DNA of 64,000 nt from Oceanobacillus jordanicus (GTDB taxonomy: Bacteria > Bacillota > Bacilli > Bacillales > Amphibacillaceae). Position 1 is the stretch's first letter. Every line of letters starts with the position of its first letter. Under the pieces are notes generated by a model. The model ran no database searches. It had not been told where the DNA came from and was given only the letters and a program-made list of their open reading frames with translations. Location of the stretch: assembly GCF_022095695.1 (NCBI RefSeq), contig NZ_JAIFZM010000005.1:183230-247229 (forward strand). Reading direction: 5' to 3'. Below are positions 19,639-29,100 of the stretch, piece after piece. A program made the position numbers and the translations under genes.

Positions 19639-20199
19639 CTACTCTCCCAATTTCATAATATCTATACGGTCAAACGGCCAGTATCGTACACTCGTTTTCC
19701 CTACAATTTGATCCATTGAAATCATTCCTAAAATACGGCTATCTGTTGAGTTCCCACGGTTATCACCTAATACTAAGACTTGGTCTTCTGGAATGGTTTT
19801 ATATTCTCCTGGCAGTTCTTCCAGCTCAAAATCATTAGTTAAAATGTCATTGTTATACTCTGTTAAAAAAGGTTGCTCTACAGGTTGGTCATTAACATAA
19901 AGGACATTATCTCTTACGGCAATATGTTCCCCTGGTAGACCAATCACACGTTTTATGAAATCCTTTTGATCTGAAGCATGGAAAACGACAATTTCAAAAC
20001 GTTCTGGATCACCAAAACGATAGCCAATTTTATTAACAATCATCTGATCCCGATCATGCAGTGTTGGGAGCATGGAAGGTCCATCCACTACAATAGGGGC
20101 AAACAAGAAGGTACGCACAATAAAAGCTAATCCAAAAGCTATTAAAAGAGCCTTCAGCCAATCCAACCACTCACTTTTTTTCTTTTTCTGCTTTCCCAT
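19639..20199 (-). CDS. Type I signal peptidase (SipS/SipT type)
   Basis: Membrane-anchored Ser-Lys peptidase that removes signal peptides from exported proteins. A single N-terminal membrane segment spans about residues 14-34. Catalytic Ser42 lies in GPSMLPTL and Lys83 in KRVIGLPGE. The GDNRGNSTDSR box is present near the C-terminus. The length (186 residues) and single membrane anchor are typical of Gram-positive enzymes. GGAGGG precedes the ATG. It sits between rplS and rbgA, and which paralogue it is cannot be told from sequence alone. Confidence 0.96.
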   Translation of the reverse strand: MGKQKKKKSEWLDWLKALLIAFGLAFIVRTFLFAPIVVDGPSMLPTLHDRDQMIVNKIGYRFGDPERFEIVVFHASDQKDFIKRVIGLPGEHIAVRDNVLYVNDQPVEQPFLTEYNNDILTNDFELEELPGEYKTIPEDQVLVLGDNRGNSTDSRILGMISMDQIVGKTSVRYWPFDRIDIMKLGE

Positions 20200-20320
20200 C
20201 CAATCCCTCCATGCCAGGCAATCTACTATTAGTTTAATCCGACATTACGCAGATAATACAATATAAAGCCCATTTCATTCTATACTAGCAAATATGTATG
20301 ATCAAAATTACATGTAAATA

Positions 20321-20357
20321 AGCAAAAAGGAGCTTGTGCATATTGCCAAGCTCCTTT
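20321..20357 (-). terminator. Terminator after rplS
   Basis: Perfect 10-bp stem AAGGAGCTTG / CAAGCTCCTT on the minus strand, followed by TTTGC, about 35 bases past the rplS stop. Confidence 0.85.
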
Positions 20358-20391
20358 CCAGTGGTTTTTGTTACAACAGCTGTATTCAGCT

Positions 20392-20736
20392 TTAACGGCG
20401 TTCTTTAATACGTGCAGCTTTACCACGTAGATTACGTAGATAGTAAAGTTTAGCACGACGTACGATACCGCGACGAGAAACTTCGATTTTATCAATACGA
20501 GGGGAATGTACTGGGAAAGTACGTTCAACACCTACACCATAAGAAATTTTTCTTACAGTAAATGTTTCACTAATTCCACCGTTTTGACGTTTGATGACAA
20601 CACCTTCGAATACCTGAATACGTTCACGAGTACCTTCCACAACTTTCACGTGGACTTTTAAAGTATCTCCTGGACGAAAATCTGGATGATCCGTACGAAG
20701 CTGATCTTTTGTAATGTCTTCAATTAGTTTTTGCAT
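20392..20736 (-). CDS. rplS: Ribosomal protein L19
   Basis: Large-subunit ribosomal protein at the 30S-50S interface. The sequence from [18 protein letters not shown] onward, through [20 protein letters not shown] to [20 protein letters not shown], is near-identical to Bacillus L19. The start at 20736, preceded by GGAAGGAG nine bases upstream, gives 114 residues; the longer frame to 20760 is rejected. A sigma-A promoter and a terminator flank it, so it can be transcribed alone. Confidence 0.98.
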   Translation of the reverse strand: MQKLIEDITKDQLRTDHPDFRPGDTLKVHVKVVEGTRERIQVFEGVVIKRQNGGISETFTVRKISYGVGVERTFPVHSPRIDKIEVSRRGIVRRAKLYYLRNLRGKAARIKERR

Positions 20737-20739
20737 CTT

Positions 20740-20832
20740 GTTACACTCCTTCCAAACCAATGCTCTTTCTCAGTAAATGACAGCGGAACATCGTTTATAG
20801 TACAAAAAGTCGACACTTTTAGCACAAGATTA
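20740..20832 (-). promoter_or_regulatory. Possible L19 leader (5' UTR of rplS)
   Basis: About 95 bases separate the predicted -10 box from the rplS start, longer than the leaders of most neighbours. An autoregulatory L19 leader RNA family is known upstream of rplS in Firmicutes. I could not verify its conserved fold by eye, so this rests on position and length. Confidence 0.35.
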
Positions 20833-20861
20833 AATATACCATAACCTTAGGTATACTTCAA
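20833..20861 (-). promoter_or_regulatory. Sigma-A promoter for rplS
   Basis: Minus-strand TTGAAG (20856-20861) and TATATT (20833-20838) with a 17-base spacer, between trmD and rplS. Confidence 0.65.
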
Positions 20862-20886
20862 GTTGTTTTGTAGCAAATCTTTCAGA

Positions 20887-21633
20887 TTATGATTCAGAGT
20901 TTTCTTCCGACTCTAGTTGCTTTAAGTAGAGAGCTTCCTCTTTGGATAGAACCTTATCTTCAAGTAGCTCTTTTCGACGCTCATAGGTTCGTTTCAGCGC
21001 CTGCTGTTTTCTCCACGCCTCAATTTTTGCATGATCACCAGACAATAAAACATCTGGAACCTTCATTCCTCTAAAATCAGCTGGTCTAGTGTAATGTGGA
21101 TGCTCCAGTAACCCTGTCGAAAAGGAATCCTGCGGTGCGGACTCTTTGTTACCTAAAGCATCTGGGAGCAGGCGAATAACACTGTCCATCACTACCATGG
21201 CACCTAATTCACCACCAGTTAACACATAATCTCCTATGGAAATCTCATCTGTTACCAGGTGCTCTCGTATTCTTTCGTCAAAGCCTTCATAATGGCCACA
21301 TATAAAAACTAAATGATCTTCCTCAGCCAATTCTTCTGCCTTCTTTTGATTGTATGGTTCACCCTGTGGGCACATTAACACAACGCGTGGCTTTGCCGTA
21401 CTTTTGCTGGTAACGTCTTCCACCGCATCAAATAAAGGCTGTGGGGTGAGTACCATCCCAGCTCCTCCGCCATATGGATAATCATCTACCTTGTTATGTT
21501 TGTTCGTTGTGTAATCCCGAAAGTTAACAAGCTTGTAGGAAAACGTCTCCTTATCATGCGCCCTTTGAAGAATAGAAGAGTGGAAGACCCCGTCAAACAT
21601 TTCTGGGAAAAGCGTTAAAACATCGATATGCAT
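20887..21633 (-). CDS. trmD: tRNA (guanine-N1-)-methyltransferase TrmD
   Basis: Methylates G37 of tRNAs that read CNN codons, preventing frameshifts. [15 protein letters not shown], the [13 protein letters not shown] loop and the [19 protein letters not shown] trefoil-knot SAM site are all present (248 residues). Its ATG overlaps the rimM stop by one base (TAATG). The ylqD-rimM-trmD order and the following rplS match B. subtilis. Confidence 0.98.
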   Translation of the reverse strand: MHIDVLTLFPEMFDGVFHSSILQRAHDKETFSYKLVNFRDYTTNKHNKVDDYPYGGGAGMVLTPQPLFDAVEDVTSKSTAKPRVVLMCPQGEPYNQKKAEELAEEDHLVFICGHYEGFDERIREHLVTDEISIGDYVLTGGELGAMVVMDSVIRLLPDALGNKESAPQDSFSTGLLEHPHYTRPADFRGMKVPDVLLSGDHAKIEAWRKQQALKRTYERRKELLEDKVLSKEEALYLKQLESEENSES

Positions 21634-22148
21634 TAATCAAGCAACCCTTCCATTGGCTCGATAACAACCTTTTTATTCTCAATGGAAACTTCTTTCACTA
21701 CTTCATCAATGTATGGTATTAATAAATCTTTCTCTTTTGGACGCTTTATCACCCATACATCATTAGCACCAGGAGAGAGAATCTCTTTTACAACACCTAA
21801 GCTTTCGCCAGAAGCTGTCATGACATCACAACCAATTATCTCGTGGTAATAATATTCGCCACTTTCCAGTTCGGTCAATTGCTCTTCGGTAATTTTGAGA
21901 TAGCCACCTTTGAAATGCTCAACATCATTAATGTTTGCAAACCCTTCAAACTGAAGCAGATCAAAACCTTTGTGGATTCGATGTGCAGCTATTGTTAAAG
22001 CAACCGGTGCTGCTTTCTCTTTTACTGCATAAACCTGGTTTCCAACTGCAAAGCGTTCTTCAAAATCGCTAATCCTGACTACTTTTACTTCGCCACGAAT
22101 GCCATGTGTATTCACGATTTTTCCAATATTGTACATTTTTTGGCTCAT
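21633..22148 (-). CDS. rimM: 16S rRNA processing / ribosome maturation factor RimM
   Basis: Assists maturation of the 30S head domain. The N-terminal RimM domain starts [18 protein letters not shown]; the C-terminal PRC-barrel includes [19 protein letters not shown] and [18 protein letters not shown]. The ATG at 22148 has TAGGTG six bases upstream and is preferred over a GTG at 22157. It sits 12 bases after ylqD and is coupled to trmD. Confidence 0.96.
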   Translation of the reverse strand: MSQKMYNIGKIVNTHGIRGEVKVVRISDFEERFAVGNQVYAVKEKAAPVALTIAAHRIHKGFDLLQFEGFANINDVEHFKGGYLKITEEQLTELESGEYYYHEIIGCDVMTASGESLGVVKEILSPGANDVWVIKRPKEKDLLIPYIDEVVKEVSIENKKVVIEPMEGLLD

Positions 22149-22160
22149 TAGTATCACCTA

Positions 22161-22550
22161 CTATTCGTCAATTCTGATTACCACATTATCTTTTATTATA
22201 ATGGTTTTTTCTCCTATGATCTCATCCCAATGCGAGCCTTCGGAAACTTCAACAAGAGCTTCAACTTCTTTTTCTGTGATCTCACTGCCCAACTCCAACA
22301 TCTCAAGTTGTTCCAGTTTAAAATCAGCAAGTTTAATTTTTTCTTTGCGATTATTTATTTCTTGTTGAAACCTGTGACTTACATCCTGTTTGGAAGCCCT
22401 CGATTTATTCTCAAATTTTCGCTGTTCAAACAACAGTTGTTGACACTCTTGTTCAAGCCGCATTTTATGATTATAGAAGTTAGTCTGCAATGTTTCCTTG
22501 CTTTTTTCTGTGACTACTTGCTTCACAATAACTTTCGTAATAATTTTCAC
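22161..22550 (-). CDS. YlqD family protein
   Basis: A 129-residue charged protein with a predicted coiled coil (residues about 25-85, for example KMRLEQECQQLLFEQRKFENK) and a short beta-rich end containing GEKTIIIKDNVVIRIDE. This matches the Bacillus YlqD family, whose function is unknown. The start is GTG, with GAGGA about eight bases upstream. Its position between khpA and rimM is the conserved one. Confidence 0.8.
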   Translation of the reverse strand: MKIITKVIVKQVVTEKSKETLQTNFYNHKMRLEQECQQLLFEQRKFENKSRASKQDVSHRFQQEINNRKEKIKLADFKLEQLEMLELGSEITEKEVEALVEVSEGSHWDEIIGEKTIIIKDNVVIRIDE

Positions 22551-22713
22551 AATTTGTCCTCACTCTCAAAAATGATCTTTTGTTCAGAAAATCCTGAGGT
22601 GTTAAGAAAAGCTTTATCGCATTATTAATGGACGCCGACTAAGCACAACCTTTGCTAGGTTAACGTAGCATAACATACTTCCTGTAGGTCACCACACGTA
22701 TACTTCCTTACAT

Positions 22714-22745
22714 GTGTAAAAAGGGAAAGGTTCCCCTTTCCCTTT
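22714..22745 (-). terminator. Terminator after khpA
   Basis: Minus-strand stem AAAGGGAAAGG / CCTTTCCCTTT with a four-base loop, followed by TTAC. It overlaps the khpA stop codon. Confidence 0.8.
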
Positions 22746-22971
22746 ACATAATATCCAAATAAATACGTTTCTTAGCGTCTGTCTTTGCAGCGTAGACTAC
22801 TGTGCGTATCGCTTTGGCAATACGTCCGTTCTTGCCGATAACCTTTCCGACATCATCCGGGTGAACAGTTAAATGATAAACCAGCTTGGCCTCTTCTTCT
22901 GTCTCCGTTATCTTAATATCATCAGGATAATCTACCAATGACGAAACGATTGATTCAATTAGGGCTTTCAT
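22744..22971 (-). CDS. khpA: KH-domain RNA-binding protein KhpA (YlqC)
   Basis: A 75-residue single KH domain. The RNA-binding GxxG loop is in GKVIGKNGRIAKAIRTVV. In related Firmicutes KhpA pairs with KhpB/Jag and affects cell elongation; that is family knowledge. It follows rpsP by 14 bases and ends at a terminator, giving an rpsP-khpA operon. Confidence 0.93.
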   Translation of the reverse strand: MKALIESIVSSLVDYPDDIKITETEEEAKLVYHLTVHPDDVGKVIGKNGRIAKAIRTVVYAAKTDAKKRIYLDIM

Positions 22972-22985
22972 GATATCACACTACT

Positions 22986-23255
22986 TTACTGATTTTTCTG
23001 TTCGTGGAATTTCTTCATGATGCCTTCATTTGAAAATAGGTTACGTACTGTATCACTTGGTTTTGCTCCATTAGTCATCCAGCTAAGTGCTTTCTCTTCA
23101 TCGATTTTCACTTCAACCGGGTTTACAACAGGATTATATGTTCCAATTTGCTCAATTTGACGTCCGTCACGAGGAGAACGTGAATCAGCTACAACGATAC
23201 GATAGAAAGGATTTCTTTTTGATCCCATACGTTTTAAACGAATTTTAACAGCCAT
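22986..23255 (-). CDS. rpsP: Ribosomal protein S16
   Basis: Small-subunit protein needed for 30S assembly. The sequence [31 protein letters not shown] is the S16 signature, and the protein is 89 residues. GGAGGTG lies nine bases before the ATG. A good sigma-A promoter sits about 45 bases upstream. Confidence 0.98.
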   Translation of the reverse strand: MAVKIRLKRMGSKRNPFYRIVVADSRSPRDGRQIEQIGTYNPVVNPVEVKIDEEKALSWMTNGAKPSDTVRNLFSNEGIMKKFHEQKNQ

Positions 23256-23297
23256 TTATTTTGCACCTCCAAATATTAATGTTTTACACAATTTTAG

Positions 23298-23326
23298 ATT
23301 CTATCAGAAACAAGGAAGTCTGTAAA
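23298..23326 (-). promoter_or_regulatory. Sigma-A promoter for rpsP-khpA
   Basis: Minus-strand TTTACA (23321-23326) and TAGAAT (23298-23303), each five of six to consensus, with a 17-base spacer. Confidence 0.75.
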
Positions 23327-23330
23327 GTGT

Positions 23331-23350
23331 TTTTACATTACAATGTAAAA
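23331..23350. repeat. AT-rich inverted repeat upstream of the rpsP promoter
   Basis: TTTTACATT-AC-AATGTAAAA: nine-base perfect arms around two bases. It begins four bases beyond the rpsP -35 box and lies downstream of ffh. No T-run follows it in the direction of ffh transcription, so it is not an obvious terminator. Confidence 0.7.
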
Positions 23351-23372
23351 TTCCTTGTGTATAAAGGCATTT

Positions 23373-24716
23373 TTACATAAACGGGAACTTCATCCCTTTG
23401 CCTTTTTTCCCTTTTTGCATGTTTGTCATTTGTTTCATCATTTTTTTCATTTCGTCAAACTGTTTAAGCAATCGGTTTACCTGGGAAACAGAAGTACCAG
23501 AACCTTTTGCAATTCTTTTTTTGCGACTTGCGTTCATCAGACTTGGGTCCTGTCGCTCTTTTTTTGTCATAGACTGAATGATTGCTTCTACATGAGAAAG
23601 TTGTTTCTCATCAAGTTGTGCATTTTTCAGTCCTTTCATTTTGCTAGCTCCAGGAATCATGGCCATTAAGTCATCTAATGGTCCCATATTCTTGACCTGT
23701 CCCATTTGTTCAAGAAAATCATCGAAGGTAAAGGACATTGTCCGCATTTTTTCTTCTAATTCCTTCGCCTGCTTTTCGTCTACATTGGTTTGCGCTTTCT
23801 CGATTAAGGATAATACATCGCCCATCCCAAGAATTCGCGATGCCATTCGTTCAGGGTGGAATGCTTCCAGCTGGTCTAATTTCTCACCCATCCCGGCAAA
23901 CTTAATAGGCTTATCTGTTACGGCTTTAATAGAGAGGGCTGCACCACCTCTAGTATCACCATCTAGCTTCGTTAACACGACACCTGATAAATCAAGCTGC
24001 TCATTAAAGCTTTCTGCCACATTAACAGCATCTTGACCAGTCATGGAATCGACCACTAGAAAAATTTCATCTGGTTTTACATTTGCTTTAATTTCTTGCA
24101 GCTCATCCATAAGTTCATTATCGACATGTAAACGACCTGCTGTATCAATGATCACATAATCATGATGCTCTTCCCTAGCCTTTTCAATAGCTTTTGTCGC
24201 AATATCAACTGGATTAGCTTCTGTTCCCATGGAGAATACAGGCATAGTTAATTGCTCTCCAAGTGTTTCTAATTGCTTAATCGCTGCAGGACGATAAACG
24301 TCACATGCAACGAGTAATGGGGAGCGGTTATGCTTTTTACGTAGTAGGTTCGCTAGCTTACCAGTTGTTGTCGTTTTACCTGCCCCTTGAAGTCCCACCA
24401 TCATAACGACTGTTGGTGCCCGGTCAGCTACCGCAATTTTACTGTTTTCTCCACCCATTAATTCAGTAAGTTCTTCTTTAACGACCTTAATGACTTGTTG
24501 TCCAGGCGTCAGACTTTCCATTACTTCTTGTCCAATTGCCCGTTCTTTAATGCGCTTTATCAAATCCTTGACTACTTTGAAGTTAACATCTGCCTCTAAT
24601 AAAGCAAGACGAACCTCACGTGTCATTTCTTTTACATCTTGCTCACTAACTTTCCCTTTACCTGTAATCTTCTTTATCGTACTCTGCAGGCGGTCGGCCA
24701 GTCCTTCAAATGCCAT
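23373..24716 (-). CDS. ffh: Signal recognition particle protein Ffh
   Basis: SRP54 GTPase that binds signal peptides and 4.5S/6S RNA for co-translational targeting. NG domain: G1 GLQGAGKTTTTGKLA near residue 105, DTAGRLHVD and TKLDGDTRGG. The C-terminal M domain is Met-rich (DEMKKMMKQMTNMQKGKKG). It has 447 residues, ending in a basic tail. AGGAGG precedes the ATG; ylxM is 13 bases upstream. Confidence 0.98.
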   Translation of the reverse strand: MAFEGLADRLQSTIKKITGKGKVSEQDVKEMTREVRLALLEADVNFKVVKDLIKRIKERAIGQEVMESLTPGQQVIKVVKEELTELMGGENSKIAVADRAPTVVMMVGLQGAGKTTTTGKLANLLRKKHNRSPLLVACDVYRPAAIKQLETLGEQLTMPVFSMGTEANPVDIATKAIEKAREEHHDYVIIDTAGRLHVDNELMDELQEIKANVKPDEIFLVVDSMTGQDAVNVAESFNEQLDLSGVVLTKLDGDTRGGAALSIKAVTDKPIKFAGMGEKLDQLEAFHPERMASRILGMGDVLSLIEKAQTNVDEKQAKELEEKMRTMSFTFDDFLEQMGQVKNMGPLDDLMAMIPGASKMKGLKNAQLDEKQLSHVEAIIQSMTKKERQDPSLMNASRKKRIAKGSGTSVSQVNRLLKQFDEMKKMMKQMTNMQKGKKGKGMKFPFM

Positions 24717-24729
24717 AGAGGGTGTCCTC

Positions 24730-25056
24730 CTAATCTAATTCTTTTAGTTGATTCAATTTATCAAAAAATAGCTTCTCTTCTTTATTTGCAATAACCGCCT
24801 CTAATTCATTGATTAAAGTAAGCCGCTGTTGGAACTTTTCATATAAGTGAAGCTTTTCTTCATATGTTTCTAACATGGATTCGGTTCTCTTAATATTATC
24901 ATAAACTGCTTGTCTGGAAACCTCTGCTTCTTCAGAGATTTCTCCAAGCGAATAGTCTTCTAGATAGTACATTTCCATATAATTTCGTTGCTTTTGGGTC
25001 AGTAATGCCTGATAAAAATCAAATAAATAATTCATTCGCGTTGTTTTTTCCAGCAT
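24730..25056 (-). CDS. ylxM: YlxM/p13-like helix-turn-helix protein
   Basis: A 108-residue protein related to sigma-70 region 4: [31 protein letters not shown] forms a clear helix-turn-helix. The family is found next to ffh in Firmicutes and influences SRP activity in some species. Here it is cotranscribed with ffh behind its own promoter. Confidence 0.92.
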   Translation of the reverse strand: MLEKTTRMNYLFDFYQALLTQKQRNYMEMYYLEDYSLGEISEEAEVSRQAVYDNIKRTESMLETYEEKLHLYEKFQQRLTLINELEAVIANKEEKLFFDKLNQLKELD

Positions 25057-25095
25057 AAGGCACTTCCCTTGTTAAGTGAATTTGCTTTACATTCC

Positions 25096-25125
25096 ATGAT
25101 ATCGAAGTATTGCCGGAATTGTCAA
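25096..25125 (-). promoter_or_regulatory. Sigma-A promoter for ylxM-ffh
   Basis: Minus-strand consensus TTGACA (25120-25125) and TATCAT (25096-25101) with an 18-base spacer, in the 77-base gap between ftsY and ylxM. It suggests that ylxM-ffh can be expressed apart from smc-ftsY. Confidence 0.72.
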
Positions 25126-25133
25126 GCTATCTT

Positions 25134-26129
25134 CTATTCTGTTTCTTCAAGCATATCGGCAAATAAACCATAAACAAACGCGTGAGCATTAAATTCTTGA
25201 AGATCATCTATTTTTTCACCAAGACCTACATACTTCACAGGAATATTGAGTTCTTTACGGATCGCTAACACAATTCCACCCTTTGCAGTACCATCCAATT
25301 TTGTTAGAACAATCCCGGAGACATTCGTTGCCTCCGAGAATGTCTTCGCTTGGTTAAGCGCGTTCTGACCTGTTGTGGCATCAAGAACGAGGAGTACTTC
25401 ATGGGGCGCATTCGGCACTTCTCGCTCGATCACACGCTTCACTTTAGAAAGCTCATTCATTAGGTTAACCTTGTTTTGCAGCCTACCAGCTGTATCACAT
25501 ATTAGCACATCTGCATTTTTAGCCTTCGCTGATTTTATGCCATCAAAGATAACAGCTGCAGGATCACTTCCTGCCCCTTGCTTAATGACATCTACGCCTG
25601 CTCGTTCTCCCCATACTTCCAGTTGTTCAATCGCTCCTGCACGAAACGTATCCCCTGCAGCTAGAACAACCTTTTTGCCTTGTGACTTTAACTGATTCGC
25701 AAGTTTGCCGATGGAAGTGGTCTTTCCAGCCCCGTTCACACCAACGACCAAAATAACAGAAAGATCTTCTTTATCTAGTTTTAAGCCCTCAATCTTTTCG
25801 TCATCATCACCGTAATAAATTTCGACAAGCTTTTCAGAGATGACTTCCTTAATATCCTTTGTATCTTTAATGTTTTGTCGCTTTACTTCCATTTTAAGTT
25901 CTTCCACCAGATCCATAACAGTGGTTACACCTACGTCAGCAGAAATAAGAACCTCCTCAAGCTCCTCAAAAAAGTCCTCATCTACTTTTCGATAACGTGC
26001 AATTAAATCATTAATTTTCCCGGAAAAGGTTTGGCGTGATTTTTTCATTCCCTCTTTATATTTCGTAGAGACTTCTTCTGCGTTCTCGTCTTGTTTAAAA
26101 CGGTTTTTAAATTTATCCATAAAACCCAT
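25134..26129 (-). CDS. ftsY: Signal recognition particle receptor FtsY
   Basis: SRP receptor GTPase at the membrane. NG domain motifs: GVNGAGKTTSIGKLA, AAGDTFRAGAIEQL, DTAGRLQNK and TKLDGTAKGG. The N-terminal acidic A domain is short, as usual in Bacillus (331 residues in total). AAGGGGG precedes the ATG. It follows smc by 13 bases. Confidence 0.98.
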   Translation of the reverse strand: MGFMDKFKNRFKQDENAEEVSTKYKEGMKKSRQTFSGKINDLIARYRKVDEDFFEELEEVLISADVGVTTVMDLVEELKMEVKRQNIKDTKDIKEVISEKLVEIYYGDDDEKIEGLKLDKEDLSVILVVGVNGAGKTTSIGKLANQLKSQGKKVVLAAGDTFRAGAIEQLEVWGERAGVDVIKQGAGSDPAAVIFDGIKSAKAKNADVLICDTAGRLQNKVNLMNELSKVKRVIEREVPNAPHEVLLVLDATTGQNALNQAKTFSEATNVSGIVLTKLDGTAKGGIVLAIRKELNIPVKYVGLGEKIDDLQEFNAHAFVYGLFADMLEETE

Positions 26130-26142
26130 GATTGTAACCCCC

Positions 26143-29100
26143 TTATGATTTAACTAATGCTTTCGTATCTTCAAGCCGGACAGAAACCAGTCTAGAGACG
26201 CCTGATTCCTGCATGGTAACACCATACAACACATCAGCTTCCTCCATTGTACCCTGTCGATGTGTAATCACGATAAATTGCGTGTTCTTACTGTAATGAT
26301 TTACGTATTTCGCGAAACGAGCGACGTTTGCTTCATCCAAGGCTGCCTCTACTTCATCCAATACACAGAAAGGAACAGGACGCACCCTTAGAATAGCAAA
26401 TAATAAAGCAATAGCAGTTAATGCCCTTTCACCACCAGATAATAAACCAAGGTGTTGGAGTTTCTTACCAGGTGGTTGCGCGATAATGTCCACCCCTGTA
26501 TCTAACAGATTTTTTGGATCTGTTAGCTTCAATTCAGCATTGCCTCCACCGAATAGCTGGCGGAACACCTCGGTAAACTCTGCTTTAATTTTGGAAAACG
26601 TATCGTCAAAGCGCTTTTTCATCTCCTCATCCATTTCAGCAATAACTGCATACAGTGTTTGCTTAGCTTCCACAAGGTCTGCTTGCTGATCTGTTAGAAA
26701 GGAATAGCGCTCTGAAATTCGTTCATACTCTTCAATCGCTCCAAGGTTTACCGTGCCCAATCGGTCAATTTCCTGTTTTAATTGCTGTACATTTGCTTTG
26801 GCTGCTTCCATATCCTCTGCCTGCTCATAGGATGCCTGCGCTTTTTCGAATGTAATGGTATATTCTGTCTGTAAATGAGAAAGGCGATTTTCTAAATCAA
26901 CATCAACTCGGTTAACTTTCACTTCCTGTTCATTTATCCGCTTTACTTGCTCTTGATGTGCATAATTCTCTTCTTTCAGCTCTTTATCCTTTTCCTGCAG
27001 TAATTGTGTACGTTTTTGACGTGCAGAACGCTCTGTTTGTATATCGGCTGTGAGATTTTGTTTTTCTTTGCTTTTTCGATCAATTGTGGTTTCAATCTCT
27101 TGTTCACTTTCCTCTGACAGCTCGTATTCCAATAATTCATTTAGTTCGCCAGCATAACGGTCATACTGCTGCTTTGCTTCAGATAATTGCTTTTCAACAC
27201 TGTCTGACTTCTCCCGCTGATTTTTCAATCGCTCTTCCTGCTCAGCTAACAGCACTTGTTTTTCATGAAGCTCTTGTTGCATCTCCCCATGATTCTCTTT
27301 CATAATAGCTTCTTTGCTTGATAGCTGATCGATTTCCGACTGTATGTTTTCTAATGCGTTCTTTATCTGTGTCAATTCCTCTGTTAGCTTTTCTTCTCGT
27401 TCCTGGAAATGTTCTGTATCCTCATTAAACTGTTGTTTGTCTTGATCATAAATCGTTAAGTTTTCATCAAGCGTTTCTTTTTTTAATTGCAATTCACGTA
27501 ACTGAGCATGTGTCTCCTGCAATTGTCTCTGCTTTTTGGATAACTCCTCTTCTTTACTAGGAAGTTTCTTTTCAAGCTTAGCAACGTTTGCTTTTTGTTC
27601 TGCAACCTGCTTTTCAAATGCAATGGTTTTCTCCTGGAAAGCAGTTAGTTTTTCTGTCATTTCTTGTAAATCTTGTTCCCGGGAGAAAAGGGATTGGTTC
27701 GTCTTCTTCTGTGCACCACCTGACATGGAACCCCCTGGGTTTACCACATCACCTTCCAACGTCACAATACGGTACCTACGCATAACCTGTTGCGCAATGT
27801 CATTTGCATCTTTTAACGTGTTCGCTATAATAACGTGACCCATCAAGTGGTTGACAGCACGTTGATATGCAGGCTCTGTAGAAACAAGCTGTGAAGCTAC
27901 TCCAATAAAGCCAGGATGATTCTCAATTTTTGTTAACAGATCCTTTGAAACAAAGCGCTCTTGAATGGACTCCATTGGAAGAAAAGTAGCACGTCCATTA
28001 TTTGTTTGTTTGAGCCAGGAGATTGCTCTGCGGGCAGCTTGGTCATGCTGGACCACAATATGTTGTGATTGCCCTCCCAATACTGTTTCCATTGCTGTAA
28101 TATATTTCTTAGGCACATCAACAAGCTCTATTACCGCACCGTGAATATCTTGTAGCTGTTTCTCTTCGCGCGCTTTCAAAACTGCTTTTACGCCTTGGAA
28201 AAAGCCTTGGAAATCTTCCTTCATTTCCTCAAGCATTTCTTTTTTTGATTTCAATTTTTCAATATACTGATACCCTTGATAAAGCTTTGTCTGCTGTTCT
28301 TGAAACGTGTTTCTAGCATTTCGTAGCTCTGTCTTAATCGATTCGATTTCCGTTTTATGATCTTTGACGTCTTTTTCCTGTTTTTGATAATCGACTTCAA
28401 ATACTTCTAGACTGCCAAGCAGTGCTTGCCGTGATTTAACAAGGTCTTGAAATTTCCCATCCTGCTTATCCTTTTTGCCGTTCATTTGTTGCATCTGTTG
28501 GGCAATGGACTGTTTTTCATTTCGTTTTGCTGCTTGCTTGTTAAGGTACTCGATGTATTCTGATTTTAAATCCTCAATTTTTTCTGCTATGTCCTCTTGG
28601 TTTGTTGTTAAATCCTTTTCTAACTGTTTAACACGTTTCAGCGTTTCTTTTCTTAATTCCTGAAGCTCATGTAAACTTTTTCGTTCTACAACCAATTGAT
28701 CATGCAATGTTCCAACACGGGTAGAGGACTCTTGTTTTTGTACTTCGAGTTTTTCTTTATTCTCAGAAAAATGCTTCGATCTTTCAGAAAGCAGCTGCTT
28801 TTTCCCTTCATTCTTCTCAAGCTCTTCTGTAGCAGAAAGAAGCTGGGCTTGCATTTTTTCAATCTTGTTGTCCAACCGGTTTATTGCCTGTTGTTCTTCC
28901 TCCATTGCAGCCTCTTTTTGCTGAATGTTTCGTTTCATTTCTGACTCGATACGTTTGTCTTTTTCTACGTCATCTAGCAGATTTTGCCACTCATTATGCA
29001 AGTTTTCAATTTCGGTAATTAGATAGGCAATTTCTTCTTGTTTTAACTTTTCCTTTAAACTCACATATTTTTCTGCCTTATCAGCCTGAGCCTTTAATGG

